A DNA stretch of 64,000 bases from Odiellus spinosus. Lineage: Eukaryota; Arthropoda; Arachnida; Opiliones; Phalangiidae. Below, in pieces: positions 1 through 15,050 of the stretch (the stretch's first letter is position 1; the number at the start of each line of letters is the position of its first letter). A program made the translations under genes and the position numbers. Under the pieces are notes generated by a model, which searched no databases, had not been told where the DNA came from, and saw only the letters and a program-made list of their open reading frames with translations. Location of the stretch: positions 1,051,606-1,115,605 of the forward strand of contig OY987238.1 in the NCBI GenBank assembly GCA_963920705.1. The letters run 5' to 3'.

Positions 1-679
1 TGTGGATCTATACTTGGGAAATTTGTGAATCTATACTTCAGAAATTTGTGAATCTATACTTGGGAAATTTGTGAATCTATACTTGGAAAATTTGTGAATC
101 TATATTTGGGAAATTTGTGAATCTATACTTGGAAAATTTATGAATCTATACTTGGGAAATTGGTGGATCTATACTTGGGAAATTTGTGAATCTATACTTG
201 GGAAATTTGTGAATCTATACTTGGAAAATTTGTGAATCTATACTTGGAAAATTTGTGAATCTATACTTGGAAAATTTGTGAATCTATACTTGGGAAATTT
301 GTGAATCTATACTTGGAAAATTTGTGAATCTATACTTGGGAAATTTGTGAATCTATACTTGGAACATTTGTGAATCTATACTTGGGAAATTTGTCAATCT
401 ATACTTGGGAAATTTGTGGATCTATACTTGGGAAATTTGTGAATCTATACTTCAGAAATTTGTGAATCTATACTTGGGAAATTTGTGAATCTATACTTGG
501 AAAATTTGTGAATCTATATTTGGGAAATTTGTGAATCTATACTTGGAAAATTTGTGAATCTATACTTGGGAAATTGGTGGATCTATACTTGGGAAATTTG
601 TGAATCTATACTTGGGAAATTTGTGAATCTATACGTGGGAAATTTGTGAATCTCTACTTGGGAAATTTTGAATCTATAC

Positions 680-3290
680 TTGGAAAATTTGTGAATCTAT
701 GCTTGGGAAATTTGTGAATCTATACTTGGAAAATTTGTGAATCTATACTTGAAAAATTTGTGAATCTATACTTCGGAAATTTGTGAATCTATACTTGGGA
801 AATTTGTGAATCTATACTTGGGAAATATGTGAATCTATACTTGGGAAATTGGTGGATCTATACTTGAGAAATTGGTGGATCTATACTTGGGAAATTTGTG
901 AATCTATACTTGGAAAATTTGTGAATCTATACTTGGAAAATTTGTGAATCTATACTTGGAAAATTTGTGAATCTATACTTGGAAAATTTGTGAATCTATA
1001 CTTGGAAAATTTGTGAATCTATTCTTGAGAAATTTGTGAATCTATACTTGGGAAATTTGTGAATCTATACTTGGAAAATTTGTGAATCTATACTTGGAAA
1101 ATTTGTGAATCTATACTTGGAAAATTTGTGAATCTATACTTGGAAAATTTGTGAATCTATACTTGGGAAATTGGTGGATCTATACTTGGGAAATTTGTGA
1201 ATCTATACTTGGGAAATTTGTGAATCTATACGTGGGAAATTTGTGAATCTCTACTTGGGAAATTTGTGAATCTATACTTGGAAAATTTGTGAATCTATGC
1301 TTATGAAATTTGTGAATCTATACTTGGAAAATTTGTGAATCTATACTTGGAAAATTTGTGAATCTATAGTTCGGAAATTTGTGAATCTATACTTGGGAAA
1401 TTTGTGAATCTATACTTGGGAAATATGTGAATCTATACTTGGGAAATTGGTGGATCTATACTTGAGAAATTGGTGGATCTATACTTGGGAAATTTGTGAA
1501 TCTATACTTGGGAAATTTGTGAATCTATACTTGGAAAATTTGTGAATCTATACTTGGAAAATTTGTGAATCTATACTTGGAAAATTTGTGAATCTATACT
1601 TGGGAAATTTGTGAATCTATACTTGGGAAATTTGTGAATCTATACTTGGAAAATTTGTGAATCTATACTTGGAAAATTTGTGAATCTATACTTGGAAAAT
1701 TTGTGAATCTATACTTGGAAAATTTGTGAATCTATACTTGGAAAATTTGAGAATCTATACTTGGAAAATTTGTGAATCTATACTTGGAAAATTTATGAAT
1801 CTATACTTGGGAAATTGGTGGATAAACTTGGGAAATTGGTGGATCTATACTTGGGAAATTTGTGAATCTATACTTGCAAAATTTGTGAATCTATACTTGG
1901 AAAATTTGTGAATCTATACTTGAAAAATTTGTGAATCTATACTTGGAAAATTTGTGAATCTATACATGGGAAATTTGTGGATCTATACTTGGGAAATTTG
2001 TGAATCTATACTTCGGAAATTTGTGAATCTTTACTTGGGAAATTTGTGAATCTATACTTGGAAAATTTGTGAATCTATATTTGGGAAATTTGTGAATCTA
2101 TACTTGGAAAATTTGTGAATCTATACTTGGGAAATTGGTGGATCTATACTTGGGAAATTTGTGAATCTATACTTGGGAAATTTGTGAATCTGTACGTGGG
2201 AAATTTGTGAATCTCTACTTGGGAAATTTGTGAATCTATACTTGGAAAATTTGTGAATCTATGCTTGGGAAATTTGTGAATCTATACTTGTAAAATTTGT
2301 GAATCTATACTTGGAAAATTTGTGAATCTATACTTGGAAAATTTGTGAGTCTATACTACGGAAATTTGTGAATCTATACTTGGGAAATATGTGAATCTAT
2401 ACTTGTGAAATTGGTGGATCTATACTTGGGAAATTTGTGAATCTATACTTGGGAAATTTGTGAATCTATACTTGGAAAATTTGTGAATCTATACTTGGAA
2501 AATTTGTGAATCTATACTTGGAAAATTTGTGAATCTATACTTGGAAAATTTGTGAATCTATGCTTGGGAAATTTGTGAATCTATACTAGGAACATTTGTG
2601 AATCTATACTTGGGAAATTTGTCAATCTATACTTGGGAAATTTGTGGATCTATACTTGGGAAATTTGTGAATATATACTTCGGAAATTTGTGAATCTATA
2701 CTTGGGAAATTTGTGAATCTATACTTGGAAAATTTGTGAATCTATATTTGGGAAATTTGTGAATCTATACTTGGAAAATTTGTGAATCTATACTTGGGAA
2801 ATTGGTGGATCTATACTTGGGAAATTTGTGAATCTATACTTGGGAAATTTGTGAATCTATACGTGGGAAATTTGTGAATCTCTACTTGGGAAATTTTTGA
2901 ATCTATACTTGGAAAATTTGTGAATCTATGCTTGGGAAATTTGTGAATCTATACTTGGAAAATTTGTGAATCTATACTTGGAAAATTTGTGAATCTATAC
3001 TTCGGAAATTTGTGAATCTATACTTGGGAAATTTGTGAATCTATACTTGGGAAATATATGAATCTATACTTGGGAAATTGGTGGATCTATACTTGAGAAA
3101 TTGGTGGATCTATACTTGGGAAATTTGTGAATCTATACTTGGGAAATTTGTGAATCTATACTTGGAAAATTTGTGAATCTATACTTGGAAAATTTGTGAA
3201 TCTATACTTGGAAAATTTGTGAATCTATACTTGGGAAATTTGTGAATCTATACTTGGGAAATTTGTGAATCTATACTTGGGAAATTTGTG
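680..3290 (+). repeat. Segmental duplication A, copy 1 (partner about 10650-13310)
   Basis: Rare variants recur in the same order in the partner segment. The pairs are gcttggg 701/10673, ctattcttgag 1019/10991, the 21-bp ggataaac monomer near 1820/11792, gtgagtctatactacgg 2345/12363 and gtcaatc 2621/12639. The offset is 9,972 bp before about 1,850 and 10,018 bp after, so the partner carries two extra monomers. Boundaries are estimated by eye. Confidence 0.8.
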
Positions 3291-6200
3291 AATCTATACA
3301 TGGAAAATTTGTGAATCTATACTTGGAAAATTTGTGAATCTATACTTGGAAAATTTGTGAATCTATACTTGGAAAATTTGTGAATCTATACTTGGGAAAT
3401 TGGTGGATATACTTGGGAAATTGGTGGATCTATACTTGGGAAATTTGTGAATCTATATTTGGAAAATTTGTGAATCTATACTTGAAAAATTTGTGAATCT
3501 ATACTTGGAAAATTTGTGAATCTATACTTGGAAAATTTGTGAATCTAAACTTGGGAAATTTGTGAATCTATACTTGGTAAATTTGTGAATCTATACTTGG
3601 GAAATTTGTGAATCTATACTTGGGAAATTTGTGAATCTATGCTTGGAAAATTTGTGAATCTATACTTGGAAAATTTGTGAATCTATACTTGAAAAATTTG
3701 TGAATCTATACTTGGAAAATTTGTGAATCTATACTTGGGAAATTTGTGGATCTATACTTGGGAAATTTGTGAATCTATACTTCGGAAATCTGTGAATCTT
3801 TACTTGGGAAATTTGTGAATCTATACTTGGAAAATTTGTGAATCTATATTTGGGAAATTTCTGAATCTATACTTGGAAAATTTGTGAATCTATACTTGGG
3901 AAATTTATGGATCTATACTTGGAAAATTTCTGAATCTATACTTGGGAAATTGGTGGATCTATACTTGGGAAATTGGTGGATCTATACTTGGAAAATTTGT
4001 GAATCTATACTTGGGAAATTGGTGGATCTATACTTGGAAAATTTGTGAATCTATGCTTGGGAAATTTGTGAATCTATACTTGGGAAATTTGTGAATCTCT
4101 ACTTGGGAAATTTGTGAATCTATACTTGGAAAATTTGTGAATCTATACTTGGAAAATTTGTGAATCTATACATGGGAAATTTGTGGATCTATACTTGGGA
4201 AATTTGTGAATCTATACTTCGGAAATTTGTGAATCTTTACTTGGGAAATTTGTGAATCTATACTTGGAAAATTTGTGAATCTATATTTGGGAAATTTGTG
4301 AATCTATACTTGGAAAATTTGTGAATCTATACTTGGGAAATTGGTGGATCTATACTTGGGAAATTTGTGAATCTATACTTGGGAAATTTGTGAATCTATA
4401 CTTGGGAAATTTGTGAATCTGTACGTGGGAAATTTGTGAATCTCTACTTGGGAAATTTGTGAATCTATACTTGGAAAATTTGTGAATCTATGCTTGGGAA
4501 ATTTGTGAATCTATACTTGTAAAATTTGTGAATCTATACTTGGAAAATTTGTGAATCTATACTACGGAAATTTGTGAATCTATACTTGGGAAATTTGTGA
4601 ATCTATACTTGGGAAATATGTGAATCTATACTTGTGAAATTGGTGTATCTATACTTGGGAAATTGGTGGATCTATACTTGGGAAATTTGTGAATCTATAC
4701 TTGGGAAATTTGTGAATCTATACTTGGAAAATTTGTGAATCTATACTTGGAAAGTTTGTGAATCTATACTTGGAAAATTTGTGAATCTATACTTGGAAAA
4801 TTTGTGAATCTATACTTGGGAAATTGGTGGATCTATACTTGGGAAATTTGTGAATCTATACTTGGGAAATTTGTGAATCTGTACGTGGGAAATTTTTGAA
4901 TCTCTACTTGGGAAATTTGTGAATCTATACTTGGAAAATTTGTGAATCTATGCTTGGGAAATTTGTGAATCTATACTTGTAAAATTTGTGAATCTATACT
5001 TGGAAAATTTGTGAATCTATACTTGGAAAATTTGTGAATCTATACTACGGAAATTTGTGAATCTATACTTGGGAAATATGTGAATCAATACTTGTGAAAT
5101 TGGTGTATCTATACTTGGGAAATTGGTGAATCTATACTTGGGAAATTTGTGAATCTATACTTGGGAAATTTGTGAATCTATACTTGGAAAATTTGTGAAT
5201 CTATACTTGGAAAATTTGTGAATCTATACTTGGAAAATTTGTGAATCTATACTTGGAAAATTTGTGAATCTATACTTGGAAAATTTGAGAATCTATACTT
5301 GGAAAATTTGTGAATCTAAACTTGGAAAATTTATGAATCTATACTTGGGAAATTGGTGGATAAACTTGGGAAATTGGTGGATCTATACTTGGGAAATTTG
5401 TGAATCTATATTTGGAAAATTTGTGAATCTATACTTGAAAAATTTGTGAATCTATACTTGGAAAATTTGTGAATCTATACTTGGAAAATTTGTGAATCTA
5501 TACTTGGGAAATTTGTGAATCTATACTTGGGAAATTTGTGAATCTATACTTGGGAAATTTGTGAATCTATACTTGCAAAATTTGTGAATCTATACTTGGA
5601 AAATTTGTGAATCTATACTTGAAAAATTTGTGAATCTATACTTGGAAAATTTGTGAATCTATACATGGGAAATTTGTGGATCTATACTTGGGAAATTTGT
5701 GAATCTATACTTCGGAAATTTGTGAATCTTTACTTGGGAAATTTGTGAATCTATACTTGGAAAATTTGTGAATCTATATTTGGGAAATTTGTGAATCTAT
5801 ACTTGGAAAATTTGTGAATCTATACTTGGGAAATTGGTGGATCTATACTTGGGAAATTTGTGAATCTATACTTGGGAAATTTGTGAATCTGTACGTGGGA
5901 AATTTGTGAATCTCTACTTGGGAAATTTGTGAATCTATACTTGGAAAATTTGTGAATCTATGCTTGGGAAATTTGTGAATCTATACTTGTAAAATTTGTG
6001 AATCTATACTTGGAAAATTTGTGAATCTATACTTGGAAAATTTGTGAGTCTATACTACGGAAATTTGTGAATCTATACTTGGGAAATATGTGAATCTATA
6101 CTTGTGAAATTGGTGGATCTATACTTGGGAAATTTGTGAATCTATACTTGGGAAATTTGTGAATCTATACTTGGAAAATTTGTGAATCTATACTTGGAAA

Positions 6201-8956
6201 ATTTGTGAATCTATACTTGGAAAATTTGTGAATCTATACTTGGAAAATTTGTGAATCTATGCTTGGGAAATTTGTGAATCTATACTAGGAACATTTGTGA
6301 ATCTATACTTGGGAAATTTGTCAATCTATACTTGGGAAATTTGTGGATCTATACTTGGGAAATTTGTGAATATATACTTCGGAAATTTGTGAATCTATAC
6401 TTGGGAAATTTGTGAATCTATACTTGGAAAATTTGTGAATCTATATTTGGGAAATTTGTGAATCTATACTTGGAAAATTTGTGAATCTATACTTGGGAAA
6501 TTGGTGGATCTATACTTGGGAAATTTGTGAATCTATACTTGGGAAATTTGTGAATCTATACGTGGGAAATTTGTGAATCTCTACTTGGGAAATTTTTGAA
6601 TCTATACTTGGAAAATTTGTGAATCTATGCTTGGGAAATTTGTGAATCTATACTTGGAAAATTTGTGAATCTATACTTGGAAAATTTGTGAATCTATACT
6701 TCGGAAATTTGTGAATCTATACTTGGGAAATTTGTGAATCTATACTTGGGAAATATATGAATCTATACTTGGGAAATTGGTGGATCTATACTTGAGAAAT
6801 TGGTGGATCTATACTTGGGAAATTTGTGAATCTATACTTGGGAAATTTGTGAATCTATACTTGGAAAATTTGTGAATCTATACTTGGAAAATTTGTGAAT
6901 CTATACTTGGAAAATTTGTGAATCTATACTTGGGAAATTTGTGAATCTATACTTGGGAAATTTGTGAATCTATACTTGGGAAATTTGTGAATCTATACAT
7001 GGAAAATTTGTGAATCTATACTTGGAAAATTTGTGAATCTATACTTGGAAAATTTGTGAATCTATACTTGGAAAATTTGTGAATCTATACTTGGGAAATT
7101 GGTGGATATACTTGGGAAATTGGTGGATCTATACTTGGGAAATTTGTGAATCTATATTTGGAAAATTTGTGAATCTATACTTGAAAAATTTGTGAATCTA
7201 TACTTGGAAAATTTGTGAATCTATACTTGGAAAATTTGTGAGTCTAAACTTGGGAAATTTGTGAATCTATACTTGGTAAATTTGTGAATCTATACTTGGG
7301 AAATTTGTGAATCTATACTTGGGAAATTTGTGAATCTATGCTTGGAAAATTTGTGAATCTATACTTGGAAAATTTGTGAATCTATACTTGAAAAATTTGT
7401 GAATCTATACTTGGAAAATTTGTGAATCTATACTTGGGAAATTTGTGGATCTATACTTGGGAAATTTGTGAATCTATACTTCGGAAATCTGTGAATCTTT
7501 ACTTGGGAAATTTGTGAATCTATACTTGGAAAATTTGTGAATCTATATTTGGGAAATTTCTGAATCTATACTTGGAAAATTTGTGAATCTATACTTGGGA
7601 AATTTATGGATCTATACTTGGAAAATTTCTGAATCTATACTTGGGAAATTGGTGGATCTATACTTGGGAAATTGGTGGATCTATACTTGGAAAATTTGTG
7701 AATCTATACTTGGGAAATTGGTGGATCTATACTTGGAAAATTTGTGAATCTATGCTTGGGAAATTTGTGAATCTATACTTGGGAAATTTGTGAATCTCTA
7801 CTTGGGAAATTTGTGAATCTATACTTGGAAAATTTGTGAATCTATACTTGGAAAATTTGTGAATCTATACATGGGAAATTTGTGGATCTATACTTGGGAA
7901 ATTTGTGAATCTATACTTCGGAAATTTGTGAATCTTTACTTGGGAAATTTGTGAATCTATACTTGGAAAATTTGTGAATCTATATTTGGGAAATTTGTGA
8001 ATCTATACTTGGAAAATTTGTGAATCTATACTTGGGAAATTGGTGGATCTATACTTGGGAAATTTGTGAATCTATACTTGGGAAATTTGTGAATCTATAC
8101 TTGGGAAATTTGTGAATCTGTACGTGGGAAATTTGTGAATCTCTACTTGGGAAATTTGTGAATCTATACTTGGAAAATTTGTGAATCTATGCTTGGGAAA
8201 TTTGTGAATCTATACTTGTAAAATTTGTGAATCTATACTTGGAAAATTTGTGAATCTATACTACGGAAATTTGTGAATCTATACTTGGGAAATTTGTGAA
8301 TCTATACTTGGGAAATATGTGAATCTATACTTGTGAAATTGGTGTATCTATACTTGGGAAATTGGTGGATCTATACTTGGGAAATTTGTGAATCTATACT
8401 TGGGAAATTTGTGAATCTATACTTGGAAAATTTGTGAATCTATACTTGGAAAGTTTGTGAATCTATACTTGGAAAATTTGTGAATCTATACTTGGAAAAT
8501 TTGTGAATCTATACTTGGGAAATTGGTGGATCTATACTTGGGAAATTTGTGAATCTATACTTGGGAAATTTGTGAATCTGTACGTGGGAAATTTTTGAAT
8601 CTCTACTTGGGAAATTTGTGAATCTATACTTGGAAAATTTGTGAATCTATGCTTGGGAAATTTGTGAATCTATACTTGTAAAATTTGTGAATCTATACTT
8701 GGAAAATTTGTGAATCTATACTTGGAAAATTTGTGAATCTATACTACGGAAATTTGTGAATCTATACTTGGGAAATATGTGAATCAATACTTGTGAAATT
8801 GGTGTATCTATACTTGGGAAATTGGTGGATCTATACTTGGGAAATTTGTGAATCTATACTTGGGAAATTTGTGAATCTATACTTGGAAAATTTGTGAATC
8901 TATACTTGGAAAATTTGTGAATCTATACTTGGAAAATTTGTGAATCTATACTTGGA
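1877..8956 (+). repeat. Tandem duplication B, period 3,699 bp
   Basis: Two consecutive copies, about 1877-5257 and 5576-8956. Landmarks are offset by exactly 3,699 bp: ttgcaaaatt (C at 1877 and 5576), the 21-bp ggtggatatac monomer at 3402 and 7101, and ttggaaagtttg near 4749 and 8448. The copies are nearly identical by eye; one difference is gaatctaaac near 3541 against gagtctaaac near 7240. Confidence 0.85.
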
Positions 8957-10595
8957 AAATTTTTGAATCTATACTTGGGAAATTTGTGAATCTATACTTG
9001 GAACATTTGTGAATCTATACTTGGGAAATTTGTCAATCTATACTTGGGAAATTTGTGGATCTATACTTGGGAAATTTGTGAATATATACTTCGGAAATTT
9101 GTGAATCTATACTTGGGAAATTTGTGAATCTATACTTGGAAAATTTGTGAATCTATATTTGGGAAATTTGTGAATCTATACTTGGAAAATTTGTGAATCT
9201 ATACTTGGGAAATTGGTGGATCTATACTTGGGAAATTTGTGAATCTATACTTGAAAAATTTGTGAATCTATACTTGGAAAATTTGTGAATCTATACTTGG
9301 GAAATTTGTGGATCTATACTTGGGAAATTTGTGAATCTATACTTCGGAAATCTGTGAATCTTTACTTGGGAAATTTGTGAATCTATACTTGGAAAATTTG
9401 TGAATCTATATTTGGGAAATTTCTGAATCTATACTTGGAAAATTTGTGAATCTATACTTGGGAAATTTATGGATCTATACTTGGAAAATTTCTGAATCTA
9501 TACTTGGGAAATTGGTGGATCTATACTTGGGAAATTGGTGGATCTATACTTGGAAAATTTGTGAATCTATACTTGGGAAATTGGTGGATCTATACTTGGA
9601 AAATTTGTGAATCTATGCTTGGGAAATTTGTGAATCTATACTTGGGAAATTTGTGAATCTCTACTTGGGAAATTTGTGAATCTATACTTGGAAAATTTGT
9701 GAATCTATACTTGGAAAATTTGTGAATCTATACATGGGAAATTTGTGGATCTATACTTGGGAAATTTGTGAATCTATACTTCGGAAATTTGTGAATCTTT
9801 ACTTGGGAAATTTGTGAATCTATACTTGGAAAATTTGTGAATCTATATTTGGAAAATTTGTGAATCTATACTTGGAAAATTTGTGAATCTATACTTGGGA
9901 AATTGGTGGATCTATACTTGGGAAATTTGTGAATCTATACTTGGGAAATTTGTGAATCTATACTTGGGAAATTTGTGAATCTGTACGTGGGAAATTTGTG
10001 AATCTCTACTTGGGAAATTTGTGAATCTATACTTGGAAAATTTGTGAATCTATGCTTGGGAAATTTGTGAATCTATACTTGTAAAATTTGTGAATCTATA
10101 CTTGGAAAATTTGTGAATCTATACTACGGAAATTTGTGAATCTATACTTGGGAAATTTGTGAATCTATACTTGGGAAATATGTGAATCTATACTTGTGAA
10201 ATTGGTGTATCTATACTTGGGAAATTGGTGGATCTATACTTGGGAAATTTGTGAATCTATACTTGGGAAATTTGTGAATCTATACTTGGAAAATTTGTGA
10301 ATCTATACTTGGAAAGTTTGTGAATCTATACTTGGAAAATTTGTGAATCTATACTTGGAAAATTTGTGAATCTATACTTGGGAAATTGGTGGATCTATAC
10401 TTGGGAAATTTGTGAATCTATACTTGGGAAATTTGTGAATCTGTACGTGGGAAATTTTTGAATCTCTACTTGGGAAATTTGTGAATCTATACTTGGAAAA
10501 TTTGTGAATCTATGCTTGGGAAATTTGTGAATCTATACTTGTAAAATTTGTGAATCTATACTTGGAAAATTTGTGAATCTATACTTGGAAAATTT
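5560..10595 (+). repeat. Segmental duplication C, copy 1 (partner about 13695-18729)
   Basis: About 5 kb that reappears at a constant offset of 8,134 bp. Landmarks are ttgcaaaatt 5576/13710, ggtggatatac 7101/15235 and ttgtaaaatt 10541/18675. The constant offset means almost no net indels. I noticed only a handful of substitutions, but did not compare every base. Confidence 0.85.
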
Positions 10596-10649
10596 GTGAA
10601 TCTATACTTGGAAAATTTGTGAATCTATACTTGGAAAATTTGAATCTCT

Positions 10650-13310
10650 ACTTGGAAAATTTGTGAATCTATGCTTGGGAAATTTGTGAATCTATACTTG
10701 GAAAATTTGTGAATCTATACTTGAAAAATTTGTGAATCTATACTTCGGAAATTTGTGAATCTATACTTGGGAAATTTGTGAATCTATACTTGGGAAATAT
10801 GTGAATCTATACTTGGGAAATTGGTGGATCTATACTTGAGAAATTGGTGGATCTATACTTGGGAAATTTGTGAATCTATACTTGGAAAATTTGTGAATCT
10901 ATACTTGGAAAATTTGTGAATCTATACTTGGAAAATTTGTGAATCTATACTTGGAAAATTTGTGAATCTATACTTGGAAAATTTGTGAATCTATTCTTGA
11001 GAAATTTGTGAATCTATACTTGGGAAATTTGTGAATCTATACTTGGAAAATTTGTGAATCTATACTTGGAAAATTTGTGAATCTATACTTGGAAAATTTG
11101 TGAATCTATACTTGGAAAATTTGTGAATCTATACTTGGGAAATTGGTGGATCTATACTTGGGAAATTTGTGAATCTATACTTGGGAAATTTGTGAATCTA
11201 TACGTGGGAAATTTGTGAATCTCTACTTGGGAAATTTGTGAATCTATACTTGGAAAATTTGTGAATCTATGCTTATGAAATTTGTGAATCTATACTTGGA
11301 AAATTTGTGAATCTATACTTGGAAAATTTGTGAATCTATAGTTCGGAAATTTGTGAATCTATACTTGGGAAATTTGTGAATCTATACTTGGGAAATATGT
11401 GAATCTATACTTGGGAAATTGGTGGATCTATACTTGAGAAATTGGTGGATCTATACTTGGGAAATTTGTGAATCTATACTTGGGAAATTTGTGAATCTAT
11501 ACTTGGAAAATTTGTGAATCTATACTTGGAAAATTTGTGAATCTATACTTGGAAAATTTGTGAATCTATACTTGGGAAATTTGTGAATCTATACTTGGGA
11601 AATTTGTGAATCTATACTTGGAAAATTTGTGAATCTATACTTGGAAAATTTGTGAATCTATACTTGGAAAATTTGTGAATCTATACTTGGAAAATTTGTG
11701 AATCTATACTTGGAAAATTTGAGAATCTATACTTGGAAAATTTGTGAATCTATACTTGGAAAATTTATGAATCTATACTTGGGAAATTGGTGGATAAACT
11801 TGGGAAATTGGTGGATCTATACTTGGGAAATTTGTGAATCTATATTTGGAAAATTTGTGAATCTATACTTGGGAAATTTGTGAATCTATACTTGCAAAAT
11901 TTGTGAATCTATACTTGGAAAATTTGTGAATCTATACTTGAAAAATTTGTGAATCTATACTTGGAAAATTTGTGAATCTATACATGGGAAATTTGTGGAT
12001 CTATACTTGGGAAATTTGTGAATCTATACTTCGGAAATTTGTGAATCTTTACTTGGGAAATTTGTGAATCTATACTTGGAAAATTTGTGAATCTATATTT
12101 GGGAAATTTGTGAATCTATACTTGGAAAATTTGTGAATCTATACTTGGGAAATTGGTGGATCTATACTTGGGAAATTTGTGAATCTATACTTGGGAAATT
12201 TGTGAATCTGTACGTGGGAAATTTGTGAATCTCTACTTGGGAAATTTGTGAATCTATACTTGGAAAATTTGTGAATCTATGCTTGGGAAATTTGTGAATC
12301 TATACTTGTAAAATTTGTGAATCTATACTTGGAAAATTTGTGAATCTATACTTGGAAAATTTGTGAGTCTATACTACGGAAATTTGTGAATCTATACTTG
12401 GGAAATATGTGAATCTATACTTGTGAAATTGGTGGATCTATACTTGGGAAATTTGTGAATCTATACTTGGGAAATTTGTGAATCTATACTTGGAAAATTT
12501 GTGAATCTATACTTGGCAAATTTGTGAATCTATACTTGGAAAATTTGTGAATCTATACTTGGAAAATTTGTGAATCTATGCTTGGGAAATTTGTGAATCT
12601 ATACTAGGAACATTTGTGAATCTATACTTGGGAAATTTGTCAATCTATACTTGGGAAATTTGTGGATCTATACTTGGGAAATTTGTGAATATATACTTCG
12701 GAAATTTGTGAATCTATACTTGGGAAATTTGTGAATCTATACTTGGAAAATTTGTGAATCTATATTTGGGAAATTTGTGAATCTATACTTGGAAAATTTG
12801 TGAATCTATACTTGGGAAATTGGTGGATCTATACTTGGGAAATTTGTGAATCTATACTAGGGAAATTTGTGAATCTATACGTGGGAAATTTGTGAATCTC
12901 TACTTGGGAAATTTTTGAATCTATACTTGGAAAATTTGTGAATCTATGCTTGGGAAATTTGTGAATCTATACTTGGAAAATTTGTGAATCTATACTTGGA
13001 AAATTTGTGAATCTATACTTCGGAAATTTGTGAATCTATACTTGGGAAATTTGTGAATCTATACTTGGGAAATATATGAATCTATACTTGGGAAATTGGT
13101 GGATCTATACTTGAGAAATTGGTGGATCTATACTTGGGAAATTTGTGAATCTATACTTGGGAAATTTGTGAATCTATACTTGGAAAATTTGTGAATCTAT
13201 ACTTGGAAAATTTGTGAATCTATACTTGGAAAATTTGTGAATCTATACTTGGGAAATTTGTGAATCTATACTTGGGAAATTTGTGAATCTATACTTGGGA
13301 AATTTGTGAA
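10650..13310 (+). repeat. Segmental duplication A, copy 2
   Basis: Partner of 680-3290 with the same order of rare variants. It has two extra monomers (46 bp) just after the ggataaac monomer, before the ttgcaaaatt monomer. Copy-specific changes include a tactaggg monomer near 12857. Its 3' part also takes part in the 1,815-bp tandem duplication with the DNA that follows. Confidence 0.78.
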
Positions 13311-15050
13311 TCTATACTTGGAAAATTTGTGAATCTATACTTGGAAAATTTGTGAATCTATACTTGGAAAATTTGTGAATCTATACTTGGGAAATTTGTG
13401 AATCTATACTTGGGAAATTTGTGAATCTATACTTGGAAAATTTGTGAATCTATACTTGGAAAATTTGTGAATCTATACTTGGAAAATTTGTGAATCTATA
13501 CTTGGAAAATTTGTGAATCTATACTTGGAAAATTTGAGAATCTATACTTGGAAAATTTGTGAATCTATACTTGGAAAATTTATGAATCTATACTTGGGAA
13601 ATTGGTGGATAAACTTGGGAAATTGGTGGATCTATACTTGGGAAATTTGTGAATCTATATTTGGAAAATTTGTGAATCTATACTTGGGAAATTTGTGAAT
13701 CTATACTTGCAAAATTTGTGAATCTATACTTGGAAAATTTGTGAATCTATACTTGAAAAATTTGTGAATCTATACTTGGAAAATTTGTGAATCTATACAT
13801 GGGAAATTTGTGGATCTATACTTGGGAAATTTGTGAATCTATACTTCGGAAATTTGTGAATCTTTACTTGGGAAATTTGTGAATCTATACTTGGAAAATT
13901 TGTGAATCTATATTTGGGAAATTTGTGAATCTATACTTGGAAAATTTGTGAATCTATACTTGGGAAATTGGTGGATCTATACTTGGGAAATTTGTGAATC
14001 TATACTTGGGAAATTTGTGAATCTGTACGTGGGAAATTTGTGAATCTCTACTTGGGAAATTTGTGAATCTATACTTGGAAAATTTGTGAATCTATGCTTG
14101 GGAAATTTGTGAATCTATACTTGTAAAATTTGTGAATCTATACTTGGAAAATTTGTGAATCTATACTTGGAAAATTTGTGAGTCTATACTACGGAAATTT
14201 GTGAATCTATACTTGGGAAATATGTGAATCTATACTTGTGAAATTGGTGGATCTATACTTGGGAAATTTGTGAATCTATACTTGGGAAATTTGTGAATCT
14301 ATACTTGGAAAATTTGTGAATCTATACTTGGCAAATTTGTGAATCTATACTTGGAAAATTTGTGAATCTATACTTGGAAAATTTGTGAATCTATGCTTGG
14401 GAAATTTGTGAATCTATACTAGGAACATTTGTGAATCTATACTTGGGAAATTTGTCAATCTATACTTGGGAAATTTGTGGATCTATACTTGGGAAATTTG
14501 TGAATATATACTTCGGAAATTTGTGAATCTATACTTGGGAAATTTGTGAATCTATACTTGGAAAATTTGTGAATCTATATTTGGGAAATTTGTGAATCTA
14601 TACTTGGAAAATTTGTGAATCTATACTTGGGAAATTGGTGGATCTATACTTGGGAAATTTGTGAATCTATACTTGGGAAATTTGTGAATCTATACGTGGG
14701 AAATTTGTGAATCTCTACTTGGGAAATTTTTGAATCTATACTTGGAAAATTTGTGAATCTATGCTTGGGAAATTTGTGAATCTATACTTGGAAAATTTGT
14801 GAATCTATACTTGGAAAATTTGTGAATCTATACTTCGGAAATTTGTGAATCTATACTTGGGAAATTTGTGAATCTATACTTGGGAAATATATGAATCTAT
14901 ACTTGGGAAATTGGTGGATCTATACTTGAGAAATTGGTGGATCTATACTTGGGAAATTTGTGAATCTATACTTGGGAAATTTGTGAATCTATACTTGGAA
15001 AATTTGTGAATCTATACTTGGAAAATTTGTGAATCTATACTTGGAAAATT
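11400..15050 (+). repeat. Tandem duplication D, period 1,815 bp
   Basis: Two adjacent copies, roughly 11400-13230 and 13230-15050, offset by 1,815 bp (79 monomers less 2 bp). Landmarks are the stretch beginning at 11698 and 13513 that contains ttgagaatc and the ggataaac monomer, and gtgagtctatactacgg at 12363 and 14178. It nests inside the larger duplications A and C. Outer boundaries are approximate. Confidence 0.8.

Noticed and set aside
1726-1911. 61-85 codon open frames in the satellite (also at 5264, 11698, 13513, 28064, 30315, 33305, 61063, 61291, 63796), giving a Trp-rich peptide that repeats every 23 residues
   Set aside because: Explained by the monomer: 23 bp shifts the frame so that every frame meets TGA about each 69 bp, except where ggtgga-type monomers or 21-bp monomers remove it. 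No promoter, start context or independent conservation is seen.
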